A DNA stretch of 43,181 nt from an uncultured Pelagibacteraceae bacterium (GCA_902523495.1 CABYZU010000007.1:1-43181), one strand, 5' to 3'. Shown: positions 24,090 to 33,482, counted from the first letter of the stretch. Numbers and translations are program-made. Notes: generated from the sequence alone by a model not told the origin.

Positions 24090-25087
24090 TAAATTTTTTC
24101 TTCAGATATTTGTTCTGTATTTGCTTTTAGCTTATTTTCAAACTCACTTAGTCTTTTCCACACTGAAATTAATTCAACAATTATTGGCCAACTTCTAACT
24201 AAATACTGAAGCGATGTTTCAACTCTACCAAAGGCTCTAATTATTTGTTGAACGAAACCTAGAGTAATAGCTCCTGTTACGATTGTTGGTGCTAAAGCTA
24301 AATAGGGGACAATCACCATACCTTGCAAGTAGCTCCATTTAACTGCATTAAAATATAAATAATGAAAATACATTTTATAATGTATTTTTCTAACACCTCC
24401 ATACAAACTATCGATTTTTACTGGTTGAGCACTTTCTTTAAAATCTTCACCTAGTACTAATTCTTTTCTGTAAGCAGCTTCTTCTTTTTGTATGTCATAT
24501 TCAATACCAGGCAGCTTTATTCCAACAGATGCAAGAATAAATGTACCTCCTAATGCTGAAACGATAGCGACCCATACTAATGCATGATCTACCTCCCCTA
24601 TCCAAGGTAAAACGGTGATACTTTTAGAAAGACCCCACAAAATTGGAGTAAATGCAATTAATGTCATCACACTCCTTAAAAGCTCTGCGCCCAGGCCCTC
24701 CATAATTCTTGCAAATTTAAGTGTATCTTCTTGCACTCTTTGTGAGGCACCTTCTATTGACGATGCAAAATTCCACTTATCATGATAAAAATTGGCCATT
24801 GCTGTTCTCCATCTAAAAGTCCAATGACTAGTAAAATAATCACTAAAAATTACTACTAATATGTAAATAGCTGCAATTTTTGCAAAGGTAAAAAGGTACG
24901 CAATAAATTCTTTTTCTGTTACAGCACCAGGTTCAGCAAGTGCTTTTTGAAGGGTGTCATAAAACTCTCCAAACCATTCGTTAATTCTTACGTCTAACTG
25001 AACTTGATACCAAGTTGCAGCTAGGATGAGTATTGTTCCCCCAATACTCCATAGGTGCCATCTTTTGTCAGTAAAAAATTTGAACAT
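24089..25087 (-). CDS. SbmA/BacA-like peptide transporter
   Basis: Inner-membrane protein of 332 residues with about six or seven hydrophobic segments. It matches the SbmA/BacA family: WYQVQLDVRINEWFGEFYDTL near residues 26-46, FRWRTAMANFYHDKW near residues 91-105, RVQEDTLKFA near 117-126 and a C-terminal segment with FGRVETSLQYLV. E. coli SbmA is longer (about 400 residues). The family imports proline-rich peptides and microcins, and in rhizobia is needed to survive host peptides; no ATPase domain is present, as expected for the proton-driven type. It lies 3 bases after the NDUFS4-like gene. Confidence 0.88.
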   Translation of the reverse strand: MFKFFTDKRWHLWSIGGTILILAATWYQVQLDVRINEWFGEFYDTLQKALAEPGAVTEKEFIAYLFTFAKIAAIYILVVIFSDYFTSHWTFRWRTAMANFYHDKWNFASSIEGASQRVQEDTLKFARIMEGLGAELLRSVMTLIAFTPILWGLSKSITVLPWIGEVDHALVWVAIVSALGGTFILASVGIKLPGIEYDIQKEEAAYRKELVLGEDFKESAQPVKIDSLYGGVRKIHYKMYFHYLYFNAVKWSYLQGMVIVPYLALAPTIVTGAITLGFVQQIIRAFGRVETSLQYLVRSWPIIVELISVWKRLSEFENKLKANTEQISEEKI

Positions 25088-25090
25088 AAT

Positions 25091-25372
25091 CTAATTTAAA
25101 AAGTTATCTGCATAAGACTTTTTAACAACTTTTCTTTTTTTGGGTTCTATTAATTCAAAATCAATTTTTTTCTTTTTAGCGTAGTTTATAGCTAAATCTT
25201 TAGTAGAAAATTCCATTTTTAATTCTGAATAAGTATCTGAAGAACTCTCCCAACCCATTAAAGGATTTTTTGTCGGGTCTTTGGTATCAAACTCTAATAT
25301 CCATTTGTTTGTTTTGCCAAATCCAGATTGCATGGCAGTTTTATTTGGTTTGTAAATTTTAGCTTTTTTCAT
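25091..25372 (-). CDS. NDUFS4-like accessory subunit of respiratory complex I
   Basis: A 93-residue protein of the 'ETC complex I subunit conserved region' family, the alphaproteobacterial counterpart of mitochondrial NDUFS4. Diagnostic are KAKIYKPNKTAMQSGFG at residues 3-19, then W-I-L-E-F near residue 26, N-P-L-M-G-W near residues 37-42 and F-S-T-K-D-L-A-I-N-Y-A-K near 55-66. The family contributes to the NADH-oxidising arm of complex I. The ATG is only 5 bases after the CCA of tRNA-Pro, so its mRNA probably arises by tRNA 3' processing or both are read from the tRNA promoter. Confidence 0.9.
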   Translation of the reverse strand: MKKAKIYKPNKTAMQSGFGKTNKWILEFDTKDPTKNPLMGWESSSDTYSELKMEFSTKDLAINYAKKKKIDFELIEPKKRKVVKKSYADNFLN

Positions 25373-25377
25373 AATAA

Positions 25378-25454
<77 letters not shown>

Positions 25455-25458
25455 GAAC

Positions 25459-25491
25459 AAGTACTAATACAGTACTTATTTATTTTTTCAA
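25459..25491 (-). promoter_or_regulatory. tRNA-Pro promoter overlapping an inverted repeat
   Basis: Minus strand: TTGAAA at 25491-25486, 16-base spacer, TATTAG at 25469-25464. The -10 lies in a perfect 7-base inverted repeat (AAGTACT at 25459-25465, AGTACTT at 25471-25477). The tRNA-Lys promoter has the same TTGAAA and 16-base spacing. Confidence 0.5.
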
Positions 25492-25532
25492 TGAATAATG
25501 ATGAGTAAAACTAGGGATTTTTAATTAGAATC

Positions 25533-25541
25533 TGTTATATA
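25533..25541 (+). promoter_or_regulatory. extended -10 promoter of the zinc-ribbon gene, leaderless arrangement
   Basis: TGTTATATA at 25533-25541 fits TGnTATATA. The ATG is at 25548, six bases after the box, so transcription should start at or within a base or two of the start codon, as at argC. Confidence 0.45.
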
Positions 25542-25547
25542 AGGCTT

Positions 25548-26018
25548 ATGATCATTACATGTCCATCGTGTAAAAAAAGGTTCAATGTAGATATAAATCT
25601 TATTTCAGATAAAGGAAGATTGCTTAAGTGTGGAACTTGTGATGAGACATGGTTTTTTAAGAAATCAGTTCAAAAAACTTTAGAAACAAGTGAAAATATT
25701 ATCATAAATGAAAATTTTGAAAAACAAATACAGACTGATATTTACTCACCTAAATATGATACAATAAACAATAAAGCATCAAATATTCAAAAGAGCAAAG
25801 GATCTGAATTAATAAAATATAGATCAAAATCAAAGTTTACAATTTCAAAATTTTTAAGCTACATAATTGTATTTTTAGTTAGCTTTGTTGGTTTTATAAT
25901 TATTTTAGACACATTTAAGAGTCCGCTAAGTATATTTTTTCCAAATATAGAGTTATTGCTATATAACTTGTTTGAAACTATAAGAGATTTAGTATTATTT
26001 GCAAAGGACCTTAAGTAA
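25548..26018 (+). CDS. zinc-ribbon (MJ0042-type) membrane protein
   Basis: A 156-residue protein with an N-terminal zinc ribbon: ITCPSCKKRFNVD at residues 3-15 and LLKCGTCDETWFF near residues 25-37 supply two C-x-x-C pairs. A polar linker of about 60 residues follows, then one membrane span near residues 101-123 (FLSYIIVFLVSFVGFIIIL) and a C-terminal tail. Proteins with this layout are common in alphaproteobacteria and are often near cell-division or transport genes; their function is not settled. The stop is immediately followed by the nhaA ATG. Confidence 0.85.
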   Translation: MIITCPSCKKRFNVDINLISDKGRLLKCGTCDETWFFKKSVQKTLETSENIIINENFEKQIQTDIYSPKYDTINNKASNIQKSKGSELIKYRSKSKFTISKFLSYIIVFLVSFVGFIIILDTFKSPLSIFFPNIELLLYNLFETIRDLVLFAKDLK

Positions 26019-27200
26019 ATGATTAATTATTTATCCAAACCTTTTATTTGGTTTTTTAAACTTGAGGCTGCTAGTGGGTTAGTATTATTATTTGCTGCAA
26101 TAATCGCATTAATAATAAGTAATTCAGATTTATCAGGATTATATTTTTCAACTTTAGATCAATACTTATTTATTGGTATAAATGATTTTGGATTAAAATT
26201 ATCAGTTCTTCATTGGATAAATGATGCTTTGATGGCAATATTCTTTTTTTTTGTTACTTTAGAAATTAAAAGAGAATTTTTGCAGGGTGAACTTTCTAAT
26301 ATAAAACAAGCGTTACTTCCAATAATTGCAGCAGTCGGTGGAATGTTAGTACCTGCATTATTTTATGTATTTATCAATTTTGGAGATAGCGAAACTATGA
26401 ATGGATGGGCAATACCTTCTGCTACAGATATCGCTTTTTCACTTGGAGTATTATCTTTGTTAGGAAAAAGGGTACCCTTATCATTGAAAGTTTTTTTAAC
26501 TGCCCTTGCAATTATTGATGATTTGGGTGCAATAGTAATTATAGCACTATTTTATTCAGGAGACTTGAGTATTAAATATTTAAGTCTGATGTTGTTAGCA
26601 TTTTTAATATTGCTAGTTATAAATAAATTTAACATTAAAAAATTCTTACCTTATTTAATAATTGGTATTTTCCTTTGGGATTTTACTCATAATTCTGGAA
26701 TACATGCAACAATTGCGGGTGTCCTATTAGCAATGACTATACCTCATCGTAAAAAAGAAAAAGATTTTTCTCTTTTAATCAAAATCGAGCATGCAATTAG
26801 TCCCTATGTAGCTTTTGGCATAATGCCATTATTCGCTTTTGCAAATGCCGGTGTCTCATTAGAAGGTTTATCCTTTGCTTCATTATTAGATAAGGTTCCA
26901 TTAGGTATTGTGCTAGGGCTATTTCTTGGTAAACAACTGGGTGTATTTATATTTTCGTATATATCTATAAAGTTAAAAGTGGCTCAAATGCCTAACGATA
27001 CGAGTTGGTACAATTTTTATGGCGTGGGTGTTCTCACAGGGATTGGTTTTACTATGAGTTTATTTGTAGGAAATTTGGCATTCGCTGAAAACATGCAATA
27101 TATGGATGGTGTAAAAATAGGTGTGCTAACTGGGTCTTTATTATCCACTTTATTTGGTTATTTTTTGATATTACTTACACCAAATAAACCTAACAAATGA
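26019..27200 (+). CDS. nhaA: Na+/H+ antiporter NhaA
   Basis: Exchanges intracellular sodium for protons, important for a marine cell. 393 residues and about twelve membrane spans. The transport-site aspartates are D167-D168 in TALAIIDDLGAIVIIALFY; other hallmarks are PSATDIAFSLGVLSLLGKRVP (positions 133-153), LEIKREFLQGELS near 81-93, MPLFAFANAGV near 266-276 and LTGIGFTMSLFVGNLAF near the end. It begins directly after the zinc-ribbon stop and overlaps the peroxidase gene by 4 bases. Confidence 0.97.
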   Translation: MINYLSKPFIWFFKLEAASGLVLLFAAIIALIISNSDLSGLYFSTLDQYLFIGINDFGLKLSVLHWINDALMAIFFFFVTLEIKREFLQGELSNIKQALLPIIAAVGGMLVPALFYVFINFGDSETMNGWAIPSATDIAFSLGVLSLLGKRVPLSLKVFLTALAIIDDLGAIVIIALFYSGDLSIKYLSLMLLAFLILLVINKFNIKKFLPYLIIGIFLWDFTHNSGIHATIAGVLLAMTIPHRKKEKDFSLLIKIEHAISPYVAFGIMPLFAFANAGVSLEGLSFASLLDKVPLGIVLGLFLGKQLGVFIFSYISIKLKVAQMPNDTSWYNFYGVGVLTGIGFTMSLFVGNLAFAENMQYMDGVKIGVLTGSLLSTLFGYFLILLTPNKPNK

Positions 27201-27739
27201 GAAAAATAATATTTCTATTAACTATAATTATGTTATTTTTTAAAACTTCAGTTACAGCAAATTATGAAAAAAAAATTTACGATTTCAATATTAAAGACAT
27301 AAATGGTGAGACAATTGATTTCAAAGATTACAAAAATAAAGTTATTTTAGTTGTAAATACAGCTAGTTACTGCGGTTTCACAAGGCAGTATGATGAATTA
27401 CAGAAATTATGGGATTTATATAAAGAAAAAGGTTTGATTGTACTTGGAGTTCCATCCAATTCATTTAATCAAGAAAAAAATAATAATGAAGAAGTAAAAG
27501 AATTTTGTGAAGTGAATTTTAATATTAACTTTCCATTGACAGCTATAACGGAAGTAAAAGGTGAAAATGCTCATGAAATCTTCAAATGGGCAAAAGAAAA
27601 TCATGGTAAATCAGCAGTTCCTAAGTGGAATTTTTACAAAATTTTAATTAATAAAGAAGGCAAGATAGAAGATACATTTTCATCTATGACTAAACCGATG
27701 TCAAAAAAGCTAATTAAAACTATAGAAAATATTCTATAA
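27197..27739 (+). CDS. glutathione peroxidase-family protein with signal peptide
   Basis: Thiol peroxidase of 180 residues. The first 21 residues are a hydrophobic signal peptide ending T-A-N, so it probably acts in the periplasm. The thioredoxin-fold motifs are VVNTASYCGFTRQYDELQ with the peroxidatic Cys at residue 59 (Cys, not Sec), GVPSNSFNQE carrying the catalytic Gln near residue 95, and KWNFYKILINKEG with the catalytic Trp/Asn near residues 148-150. No dimerisation loop, as in other bacterial GPx proteins, which usually use thioredoxin. Overlaps nhaA by 4 bases and converges on the MBL gene with a 6-base overlap. Confidence 0.93.
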   Translation: MRKIIFLLTIIMLFFKTSVTANYEKKIYDFNIKDINGETIDFKDYKNKVILVVNTASYCGFTRQYDELQKLWDLYKEKGLIVLGVPSNSFNQEKNNNEEVKEFCEVNFNINFPLTAITEVKGENAHEIFKWAKENHGKSAVPKWNFYKILINKEGKIEDTFSSMTKPMSKKLIKTIENIL

Positions 27740-27742
27740 TTT
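27721..27742. terminator. possible bidirectional terminator between the peroxidase and MBL genes
   Basis: Perfect 7-base inverted repeat TATAGAA (27721-27727) and TTCTATA (27732-27738) around a 4-base loop, followed on the + strand by ATTTTA and on the minus strand by GTTTTA. It spans the stop codons of both convergent genes. The stem has only one G:C pair, so it is weak. Confidence 0.4.
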
Positions 27743-28504
27743 TACCGTTAAACCATCATGCGCAGGAATAACATTTTTAGGAAGTAATTTTTTAAGGACT
27801 TTGTAATCTAATACTGGTGATAAATTTGTAAGGATAGCTTTTCTTGGCTTAAATTCTTTAATTAAATCTAGTGATGTTTCTAAATTAAAATGTGACGGAT
27901 GAAAATTATACCACAAACAATCTATTATCAAATATTTTAAGTTTTTAAAATATCTAAAATCTTTTTTATAAATTTTGCTGACATCACTTATGTAAGCTAG
28001 TTTTTTATTAATTATAAAACAATTTGATTTAACGTTTCCATGATCAACCGTAATCGATTGGATACTAATCATCCTTTTATTACTTTTTGTAATCATAAAT
28101 CTGGGCAACTTATGTATTTTAAGTGTTGCAGGGTATTCTTTTGAATAGCTTTCAAATATATACGAAAATGTAGATTTAAGATATTTTGAAGTAAATTTAT
28201 CAGCATAAACATCAAGTTGTTTTCTACTATTAATATAAAAAGATCTCAGATCATTAATTCCATGGGTTTGATCACCATGCATATGAGAAAATAACACTTT
28301 ATTAATCTTTTTTATTTTATGTCTTAAAAGTTGTTGTCGTAGATCGGGAGAGGTATCAATAAGAATATTTTTATCTTTAGTTTTGATTAAAGCAGAGCAT
28401 CTTGTTCTGTAATTTTTTTTATTTTTAGGATCGCAATTACCAAAAAAACCATCTGGTCTTGGCACACCCATCGAACTTCCACAACCTAAAATAATAAATT
28501 TCAT
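27734..28504 (-). CDS. MBL-fold metallo-hydrolase (PhnP-like)
   Basis: Cytosolic metallo-beta-lactamase-fold hydrolase of 256 residues. The zinc motif is SHMHGDQTHGI near residues 73-83 (H-x-H-x-D-x-x-H), preceded by LGCGSSMGVPRP at residues 7-18 and LIDTSPDLRQQL near 48-59; later metal ligands are in TVDHG near 154 and ISDVS near 174. The opening resembles PhnP and related phosphodiesterases. It is the usual last member of the alphaproteobacterial metG-tatD cluster. The substrate is not known. Confidence 0.88.
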   Translation of the reverse strand: MKFIILGCGSSMGVPRPDGFFGNCDPKNKKNYRTRCSALIKTKDKNILIDTSPDLRQQLLRHKIKKINKVLFSHMHGDQTHGINDLRSFYINSRKQLDVYADKFTSKYLKSTFSYIFESYSKEYPATLKIHKLPRFMITKSNKRMISIQSITVDHGNVKSNCFIINKKLAYISDVSKIYKKDFRYFKNLKYLIIDCLWYNFHPSHFNLETSLDLIKEFKPRKAILTNLSPVLDYKVLKKLLPKNVIPAHDGLTVKL

Positions 28505-29271
28505 TATTTTAGATCAAAAAAAAGTTTATTGAAATTCTCTGTAGTTTTTTTAATAAGACTTTCTTTGGATATATCTTTAATCTTAGCTAATTTTGTGGCT
28601 GTATAATCAATAAATGATGGTTCATTTTTTTTCCCTCTTTTTGGAACAGGCGCTAAAAAAGGGCTATCTGTCTCTATTAAAATATTATCCATTGGAATAG
28701 ATCTGAAAGTTTCTTGCAAGTCTAATGAATTTTTAAAAGTAATGATACCACTAGCAGAAAAAAAAGAATTTAATGTCATTAGTTTTTCTGAGAATTCTTT
28801 TTTACCAGTAAAACAATGCATTAAAATTTTTAGATTTTCATTTTTATATTCATTTAAAATGTCAAAAGTTTCTTCTTCTGCATTTCTTGAATGAACAATT
28901 AATGGAATATTAGTTTTTATGGATGCATCTATATGTTCTTTAAAACTTGCTATCTGTTTGTCTTTTTCACTATTATTGTAATAAAAATCTAACCCAGTTT
29001 CTCCAATTCCAATGATTTTTGAATTTTCATTCAAATTTTCAACTATTTGTTTTGAAGTAATAATATTTTTAGAACTTTCATGAGGATGAATTCCAATAGT
29101 GCCATATATGATCTCATCTCGATTGATTAACTCTTTAACTCTAGCGAAACTCTCGAAAGATGTTGATATAGTTAATAATTTTTCTATACCTACATCTTTA
29201 GATCTTTTTAGGACATTAGATAAATCACTCAATAATGGCTCATGATCTAAATGGCAATGTGAATCAATCAT
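28504..29271 (-). CDS. tatD: TatD-family metal-dependent hydrolase / DNase
   Basis: 255-residue TIM-barrel hydrolase; relatives are 3'-5' exonucleases or D-aminoacyl-tRNA deacylases. The metal ligands are in MIDSHCHLDHEP at the start, GIGETGLDFYY near residues 91-101, PLIVHSRNAEEE near 122-133, MHCFTGKKEF near 151-160 and ETDSPFLAPVPKRGKKNEPS near 198-217. It overlaps metG by 8 bases and shares one base with the MBL gene, as part of a chain of nine genes. Confidence 0.93.
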   Translation of the reverse strand: MIDSHCHLDHEPLLSDLSNVLKRSKDVGIEKLLTISTSFESFARVKELINRDEIIYGTIGIHPHESSKNIITSKQIVENLNENSKIIGIGETGLDFYYNNSEKDKQIASFKEHIDASIKTNIPLIVHSRNAEEETFDILNEYKNENLKILMHCFTGKKEFSEKLMTLNSFFSASGIITFKNSLDLQETFRSIPMDNILIETDSPFLAPVPKRGKKNEPSFIDYTATKLAKIKDISKESLIKKTTENFNKLFFDLK

Positions 29272-30805
29272 TTTTTTTTTCTATTTTTTTAAAAAGTATA
29301 TCGATCTTATTTAATTTTTTACCTTTTATTAAATATTCATTATCCGAAATTGAGCTTAATTCTACTTTTTTTTCATCAATTTCAAAAATATTTAATACTT
29401 TTAAAGATGATTCTGGAATTATTGGATACAATAATAAGCTTATTTTTCTTACAATTTCTAATGTTGTGTAAACAATAGTATTTAATCTAATTTTATCATC
29501 TTTCTTTTTCCATGGTTCTTGATCATTGAAATATTTATTAGCCTCAAAAAGAGAATTGACAATATAATTCATGTAAAAATTGATGTTTTGATTATCAATT
29601 TTAGATCTAATATTATCTAAATTATCTTTAAACTTATTTAGTATCAACAAATCTTCCTCTTGAAACTTAATATCTAATGGAATTTTACCATCACAATTTT
29701 TATTGGCAAAAGCAGTTACACGCTGACATAAATTTCCGTAATTGTTAGCTAAATCACTATTAATACAATCTTCAAGTCTTTCTTGAGATATATTTCCGTC
29801 ATTACCAAAAGAAACTTCTTTAATTAAATAATATCTTAAAGGATCTAAGCCGTACTCTTTAATTATTTCTAATGGGTCCAGTATGTTTCCCTTTGATTTT
29901 GACATTTTTTCTTCCCCAGATAATATCCAACCATGTCCATAAACTTTCTTGGGTAAGTCAATTTTTGCTGCTAATAAAAAAGCAGGCCAATAAACAGCAT
30001 GAAATCTAAGTATATCTTTTCCAATTAAATGAATTGTTGCTGGCCAAAATTTTTTAAATAAATCATCATTTTTATCTGGATAATTTAATGCACTTATATA
30101 ATTTGTTAAAGCATCAAGCCAAACATATATCACATGGTTTTTATTATTTGGAACAGGTATACCCCAAGAAAAACTTTTTCTACTAACAGAAAGATCATTA
30201 AGACCACTTTTTACAAAACTAATTACCTCGTTTTTTCTAGACTCAGGTAGTATAAAATCTGGATTCTTTTCATAAAATTCTAATAAAGGTTTCTGCCATT
30301 TAGAAAGTCGAAAAAAATAAGACTCTTCCTCTATCCATTCAACGATAGATTTTGAGGATTTTGCAATTTTTTTTCCCTCAATTTCCTCTATTTCATCTTC
30401 ATTGTAAAAAGCCTCATCTGAAACTGAATACCATCCAGAATAATTAGATAAATAAATGTCATCATTTTTTTCAAGAAGTGACCATAGATGCTGAACTGTT
30501 TTTTTATGTCTACCCTCTGTAGTTCTTATAAAATCTGTATTGGATAAATTTAATGTTTTTGAGAGATCTTTAAATGTTTGACTAATTTTATCACAGAATT
30601 CCTTAGGCTTCTTTCCTGCTTTTTCGGCTGATCTTTGTATCTTTAAACCATGCTCATCCGTACCGGTTAAAAAATGAACGTTATAATCATCAATTGATTT
30701 AAATCTTGCAAAAAAGTCAGCAATAATGCTCGAATATGCATGCCCCATATGAGGTCTTCCAGATGGGTAATATATCGGAGTAGTAATATAAAAATTTTTA
30801 ACCAT
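29264..30805 (-). CDS. metG: methionyl-tRNA synthetase
   Basis: Charges tRNA-Met. 513 residues, the short form without the C-terminal dimerisation domain. The HIGH-type signature is in TTPIYYPSGRPHMGHAYSS at residues 8-26, the KMSKS loop in EEKMSKSKGNILDP near residues 296-309. The connective peptide lacks a clear cysteine knuckle, as in many alphaproteobacterial enzymes. The C-terminal part is the helical anticodon-binding domain with NDQEPWKKK. Overlaps holB and tatD by 8 bases each. Confidence 0.96.
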   Translation of the reverse strand: MVKNFYITTPIYYPSGRPHMGHAYSSIIADFFARFKSIDDYNVHFLTGTDEHGLKIQRSAEKAGKKPKEFCDKISQTFKDLSKTLNLSNTDFIRTTEGRHKKTVQHLWSLLEKNDDIYLSNYSGWYSVSDEAFYNEDEIEEIEGKKIAKSSKSIVEWIEEESYFFRLSKWQKPLLEFYEKNPDFILPESRKNEVISFVKSGLNDLSVSRKSFSWGIPVPNNKNHVIYVWLDALTNYISALNYPDKNDDLFKKFWPATIHLIGKDILRFHAVYWPAFLLAAKIDLPKKVYGHGWILSGEEKMSKSKGNILDPLEIIKEYGLDPLRYYLIKEVSFGNDGNISQERLEDCINSDLANNYGNLCQRVTAFANKNCDGKIPLDIKFQEEDLLILNKFKDNLDNIRSKIDNQNINFYMNYIVNSLFEANKYFNDQEPWKKKDDKIRLNTIVYTTLEIVRKISLLLYPIIPESSLKVLNIFEIDEKKVELSSISDNEYLIKGKKLNKIDILFKKIEKKND

Positions 30806-31727
30806 TTAAAATTTTATATTCAAATTCCATAAATAAAGACTCTTCATCTAAATTAAATTTTTTAGTGTCGTTTATTCTTTTTAAAAAATATTCATAATAT
30901 TCAAATATATCAGATTTTGCTAAATTCACTTTTTTTCGAAAATAAAATTGATAATATTCAAATATAATATTTTTAATTAATGAGTTTTTTTTATACAAAT
31001 TGTTCTTAAAAACAAGTTTTAGAAAACTTTCTAAATCATGATCTTTAAGATCATGATTATGCATTCTAAAAAATTCAATAAAATAATACATTTGTCCCGG
31101 TGTTAAATAGTAATTTATCAAATCTTTATTGATAAAATTCGAGATATCATTGCCTAAAATCTTATTAATAACTGAAATGGAAGTTTTATGATCCAAAAAT
31201 ATCTTAAAATTGATACATCTTGATTTCAAGGTTGGCATAATAAATCTATCGTTATTTATTAAAATAAAATAAGTGTTTGTTGGTGGTTCCTCCAAAATTT
31301 TTAATAGTGCATTACTAGAGGAAATATTTAATGTTTCAATATTATCAAAAATTATAAATCTTTCTTTATTATTAAAAGAAGATTTATTCAAATTAGTAAT
31401 TAATTCTCTAATTTGATTAATATCTATACTTTTTTTATCGTTTAAGGTGTCAACTAAATATAAGTTAGGATTTGAGCCATTAATTGTAAGCTTATAAGAT
31501 CTATTATCTGGATTAATTTTAGACTCTTCAACACTATAAGGATATTCCTCATTTATTGACAATATATAGTTTACTAAATGAAATGCTAAAGTTGATTTAC
31601 CAAAACCTTTATCGCCACTAAGTAAAATTTTTGTAGGTAATTTTTTTTTCTTATAAAGTTCTATAAATTCTAAAAGATAGTCATCAAGTGAAAATATATT
31701 TGTTTGATTTAAAGGACTCAAGTTCAT
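30798..31727 (-). CDS. holB: DNA polymerase III delta' subunit
   Basis: Clamp-loader subunit of 309 residues. The AAA+ domain begins with LLSGDKGFGKSTLAFHLV near residues 35-52, a full Walker A; the ALLKILEEPP block near residues 142-151 and the TLKSRC (sensor/SRC-type) motif near 168 are diagnostic. E. coli delta' has a broken P-loop, whereas this one looks intact, as in other alphaproteobacteria. It lies between tmk and metG, the standard neighbourhood, with overlaps of 4 and 8 bases. Confidence 0.92.
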   Translation of the reverse strand: MNLSPLNQTNIFSLDDYLLEFIELYKKKKLPTKILLSGDKGFGKSTLAFHLVNYILSINEEYPYSVEESKINPDNRSYKLTINGSNPNLYLVDTLNDKKSIDINQIRELITNLNKSSFNNKERFIIFDNIETLNISSSNALLKILEEPPTNTYFILINNDRFIMPTLKSRCINFKIFLDHKTSISVINKILGNDISNFINKDLINYYLTPGQMYYFIEFFRMHNHDLKDHDLESFLKLVFKNNLYKKNSLIKNIIFEYYQFYFRKKVNLAKSDIFEYYEYFLKRINDTKKFNLDEESLFMEFEYKILNG

Positions 31728-32341
31728 TTTATTAATTCATTTAACTTCTTTAAAACTAATTTTTCATTTAATCTAATATCTAGATTTGAGTTAATTATTA
31801 GATAATTTTTTCTATTGTTATTTGATAGTCTTATAAAACCTTTTTGGACTTTATCATAAAAATTTTTTTTAAAATTATCGTATCTATTTGTAAATTTTCT
31901 TAATTTAAGTCGCTTAACCATATTTTTATGATTTACTATGTTTAAAAAAGTAAAAGAAACTTTGAAATTAGATAACATATGTTTATTGATAATATTTATT
32001 AAATTTAAATTAACGCCCATACCATAATGCTGATATGAAATAGTTGAGTCAATAAATCTATCTATTAGTATAATTCTTTTTTTATAATATTTTCTGAGCA
32101 GGTCCATATTTTCACTCCTAGAAGCTAAATAAAGCAGTAAATCTGTATTTCTATTAAAATTGGATTTTTTATTAAGTATTAATTTTCGTATTTTTTCAGA
32201 ATTTAAACTTCCCCCAGGTTCTCTTATCTTGATAAAAGAAATTTTTCTTCTTCTCAAATATCTTGAAATTTTATTTAAATGATGGGTCTTTCCACTTCCC
32301 TCTATACCCTCAAAAACTATTACAGGTTTTTTAGACATCAC
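31724..32341 (-). CDS. tmk: thymidylate kinase
   Basis: Phosphorylates dTMP to dTDP for DNA synthesis. 205 residues. The P-loop is FEGIEGSGKTHH near residues 10-21, the dTMP-binding DR is in LIDRFIDSTISYQHYG near residues 92-107 (DRF in place of DRY), and REPGGSLNSEKIR near 40-52 is typical. The lid region is lysine- and arginine-rich. Starts with two Met codons; either may be used. Overlaps dacC by 11 bases and holB by 4. Confidence 0.94.
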   Translation of the reverse strand: MMSKKPVIVFEGIEGSGKTHHLNKISRYLRRRKISFIKIREPGGSLNSEKIRKLILNKKSNFNRNTDLLLYLASRSENMDLLRKYYKKRIILIDRFIDSTISYQHYGMGVNLNLINIINKHMLSNFKVSFTFLNIVNHKNMVKRLKLRKFTNRYDNFKKNFYDKVQKGFIRLSNNNRKNYLIINSNLDIRLNEKLVLKKLNELIK

Positions 32342-33482
32342 CCCAGATTAAATAATTCAATGATTTAATTAATCTAGTGAAAATATTAACTTTATTTACA
32401 TCGTTTGAAGCTAACAAATCATATTCGCCCAATAATTCCTGGTTATATACAACTTTAAATTTTCCAACCTTTTGACCTTTTTTTATCGGAGCTTCAATTG
32501 GACCATCATATTTTATAGATATTTTTAATAATCTTTTTTTTGCTTTTTTAATAGTTTTGTAAATATCTCTATCTACATATACGTCTACATAACTTTGTTT
32601 ACCAAGCCATACTTCTACTTTATCAATTGATTTATTGGCTTTATTGATTTCAACTAAATCAAAATTTGTTAAACCATAAGTTAAAAGTTTTGAGCTTTCT
32701 TTTGACCTAGAGCTCTTTGTTTCAAAACCACTACCAACAGCTATTAACCTTCTACCTTTTCTATTAATTGATGAAGCTAATGAATATTTTTCAACAGCCA
32801 AATACCCAGTTTTTATCCCATCTGCACCCATATTTTTGTAAATAAGTGGATTTCGATTACCTTGTGTTATTGGATCACCTCCTGTTCTATTCCAAGTAAA
32901 TTCTTTTTCTGCAAACCACTTATAATATTTAGGATGTTCCTTTATTAAATAGGTAGACATTATTAAGATATCTCTAACTGTTGAATAATTATCTGGATCG
33001 TTAATTCCAGATGAGTTTGCAAAATTTGTATTTTCCATTCCCAATTCTTTTGCTTTAGATGTCATCAAAATAGCAAATTCTTCCTCAGTGCCAGCTATAC
33101 CCTCAGCAAGTGCAATACATGCATCATTACCTGAAGCAATAATTATACCTAATAATAAATCTTCAACAGAAACTTCATCTCCTACCATTATAAACATTGA
33201 TGAATATCCTGAGGTTGATAATCTCCAAGCTTTCTCGGAAATTATAAATTTATCATCTAAAGATAAATCACCAGATTTTATTAAATCAAAAGCAATTATT
33301 GAAGTCATTATTTTAGTCATTGACGCAGGATAAATCGATCTATCAGGATCTTTTTCGAATAAAATTTCCCCAGATAAAAAATCTTGTAAAATTGCTGTCC
33401 TAGCTTTTATGTCAATATTTGCATTTACAGAAAAGGTTAGAGATAAGTATATTGAAATAATGATAAAAATTTTTTTAAACAT
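32331..33482 (-). CDS. dacC: D-alanyl-D-alanine carboxypeptidase (PBP5/6-like)
   Basis: Periplasmic penicillin-binding protein that trims the last D-Ala from peptidoglycan side chains. 383 residues, with a signal peptide of about 22 residues. The three active-site motifs are in order: S-x-x-K at residues 54-57 (SMTK), S-G-N at 117-119 and K-T-G at 224-226. A PBP5-type C-terminal beta domain follows from about residue 275; no clear amphipathic anchor is visible at the end. Overlaps the RlpA-like and tmk genes. The exact dac symbol is by analogy. Confidence 0.93.
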   Translation of the reverse strand: MFKKIFIIISIYLSLTFSVNANIDIKARTAILQDFLSGEILFEKDPDRSIYPASMTKIMTSIIAFDLIKSGDLSLDDKFIISEKAWRLSTSGYSSMFIMVGDEVSVEDLLLGIIIASGNDACIALAEGIAGTEEEFAILMTSKAKELGMENTNFANSSGINDPDNYSTVRDILIMSTYLIKEHPKYYKWFAEKEFTWNRTGGDPITQGNRNPLIYKNMGADGIKTGYLAVEKYSLASSINRKGRRLIAVGSGFETKSSRSKESSKLLTYGLTNFDLVEINKANKSIDKVEVWLGKQSYVDVYVDRDIYKTIKKAKKRLLKISIKYDGPIEAPIKKGQKVGKFKVVYNQELLGEYDLLASNDVNKVNIFTRLIKSLNYLIWGDV

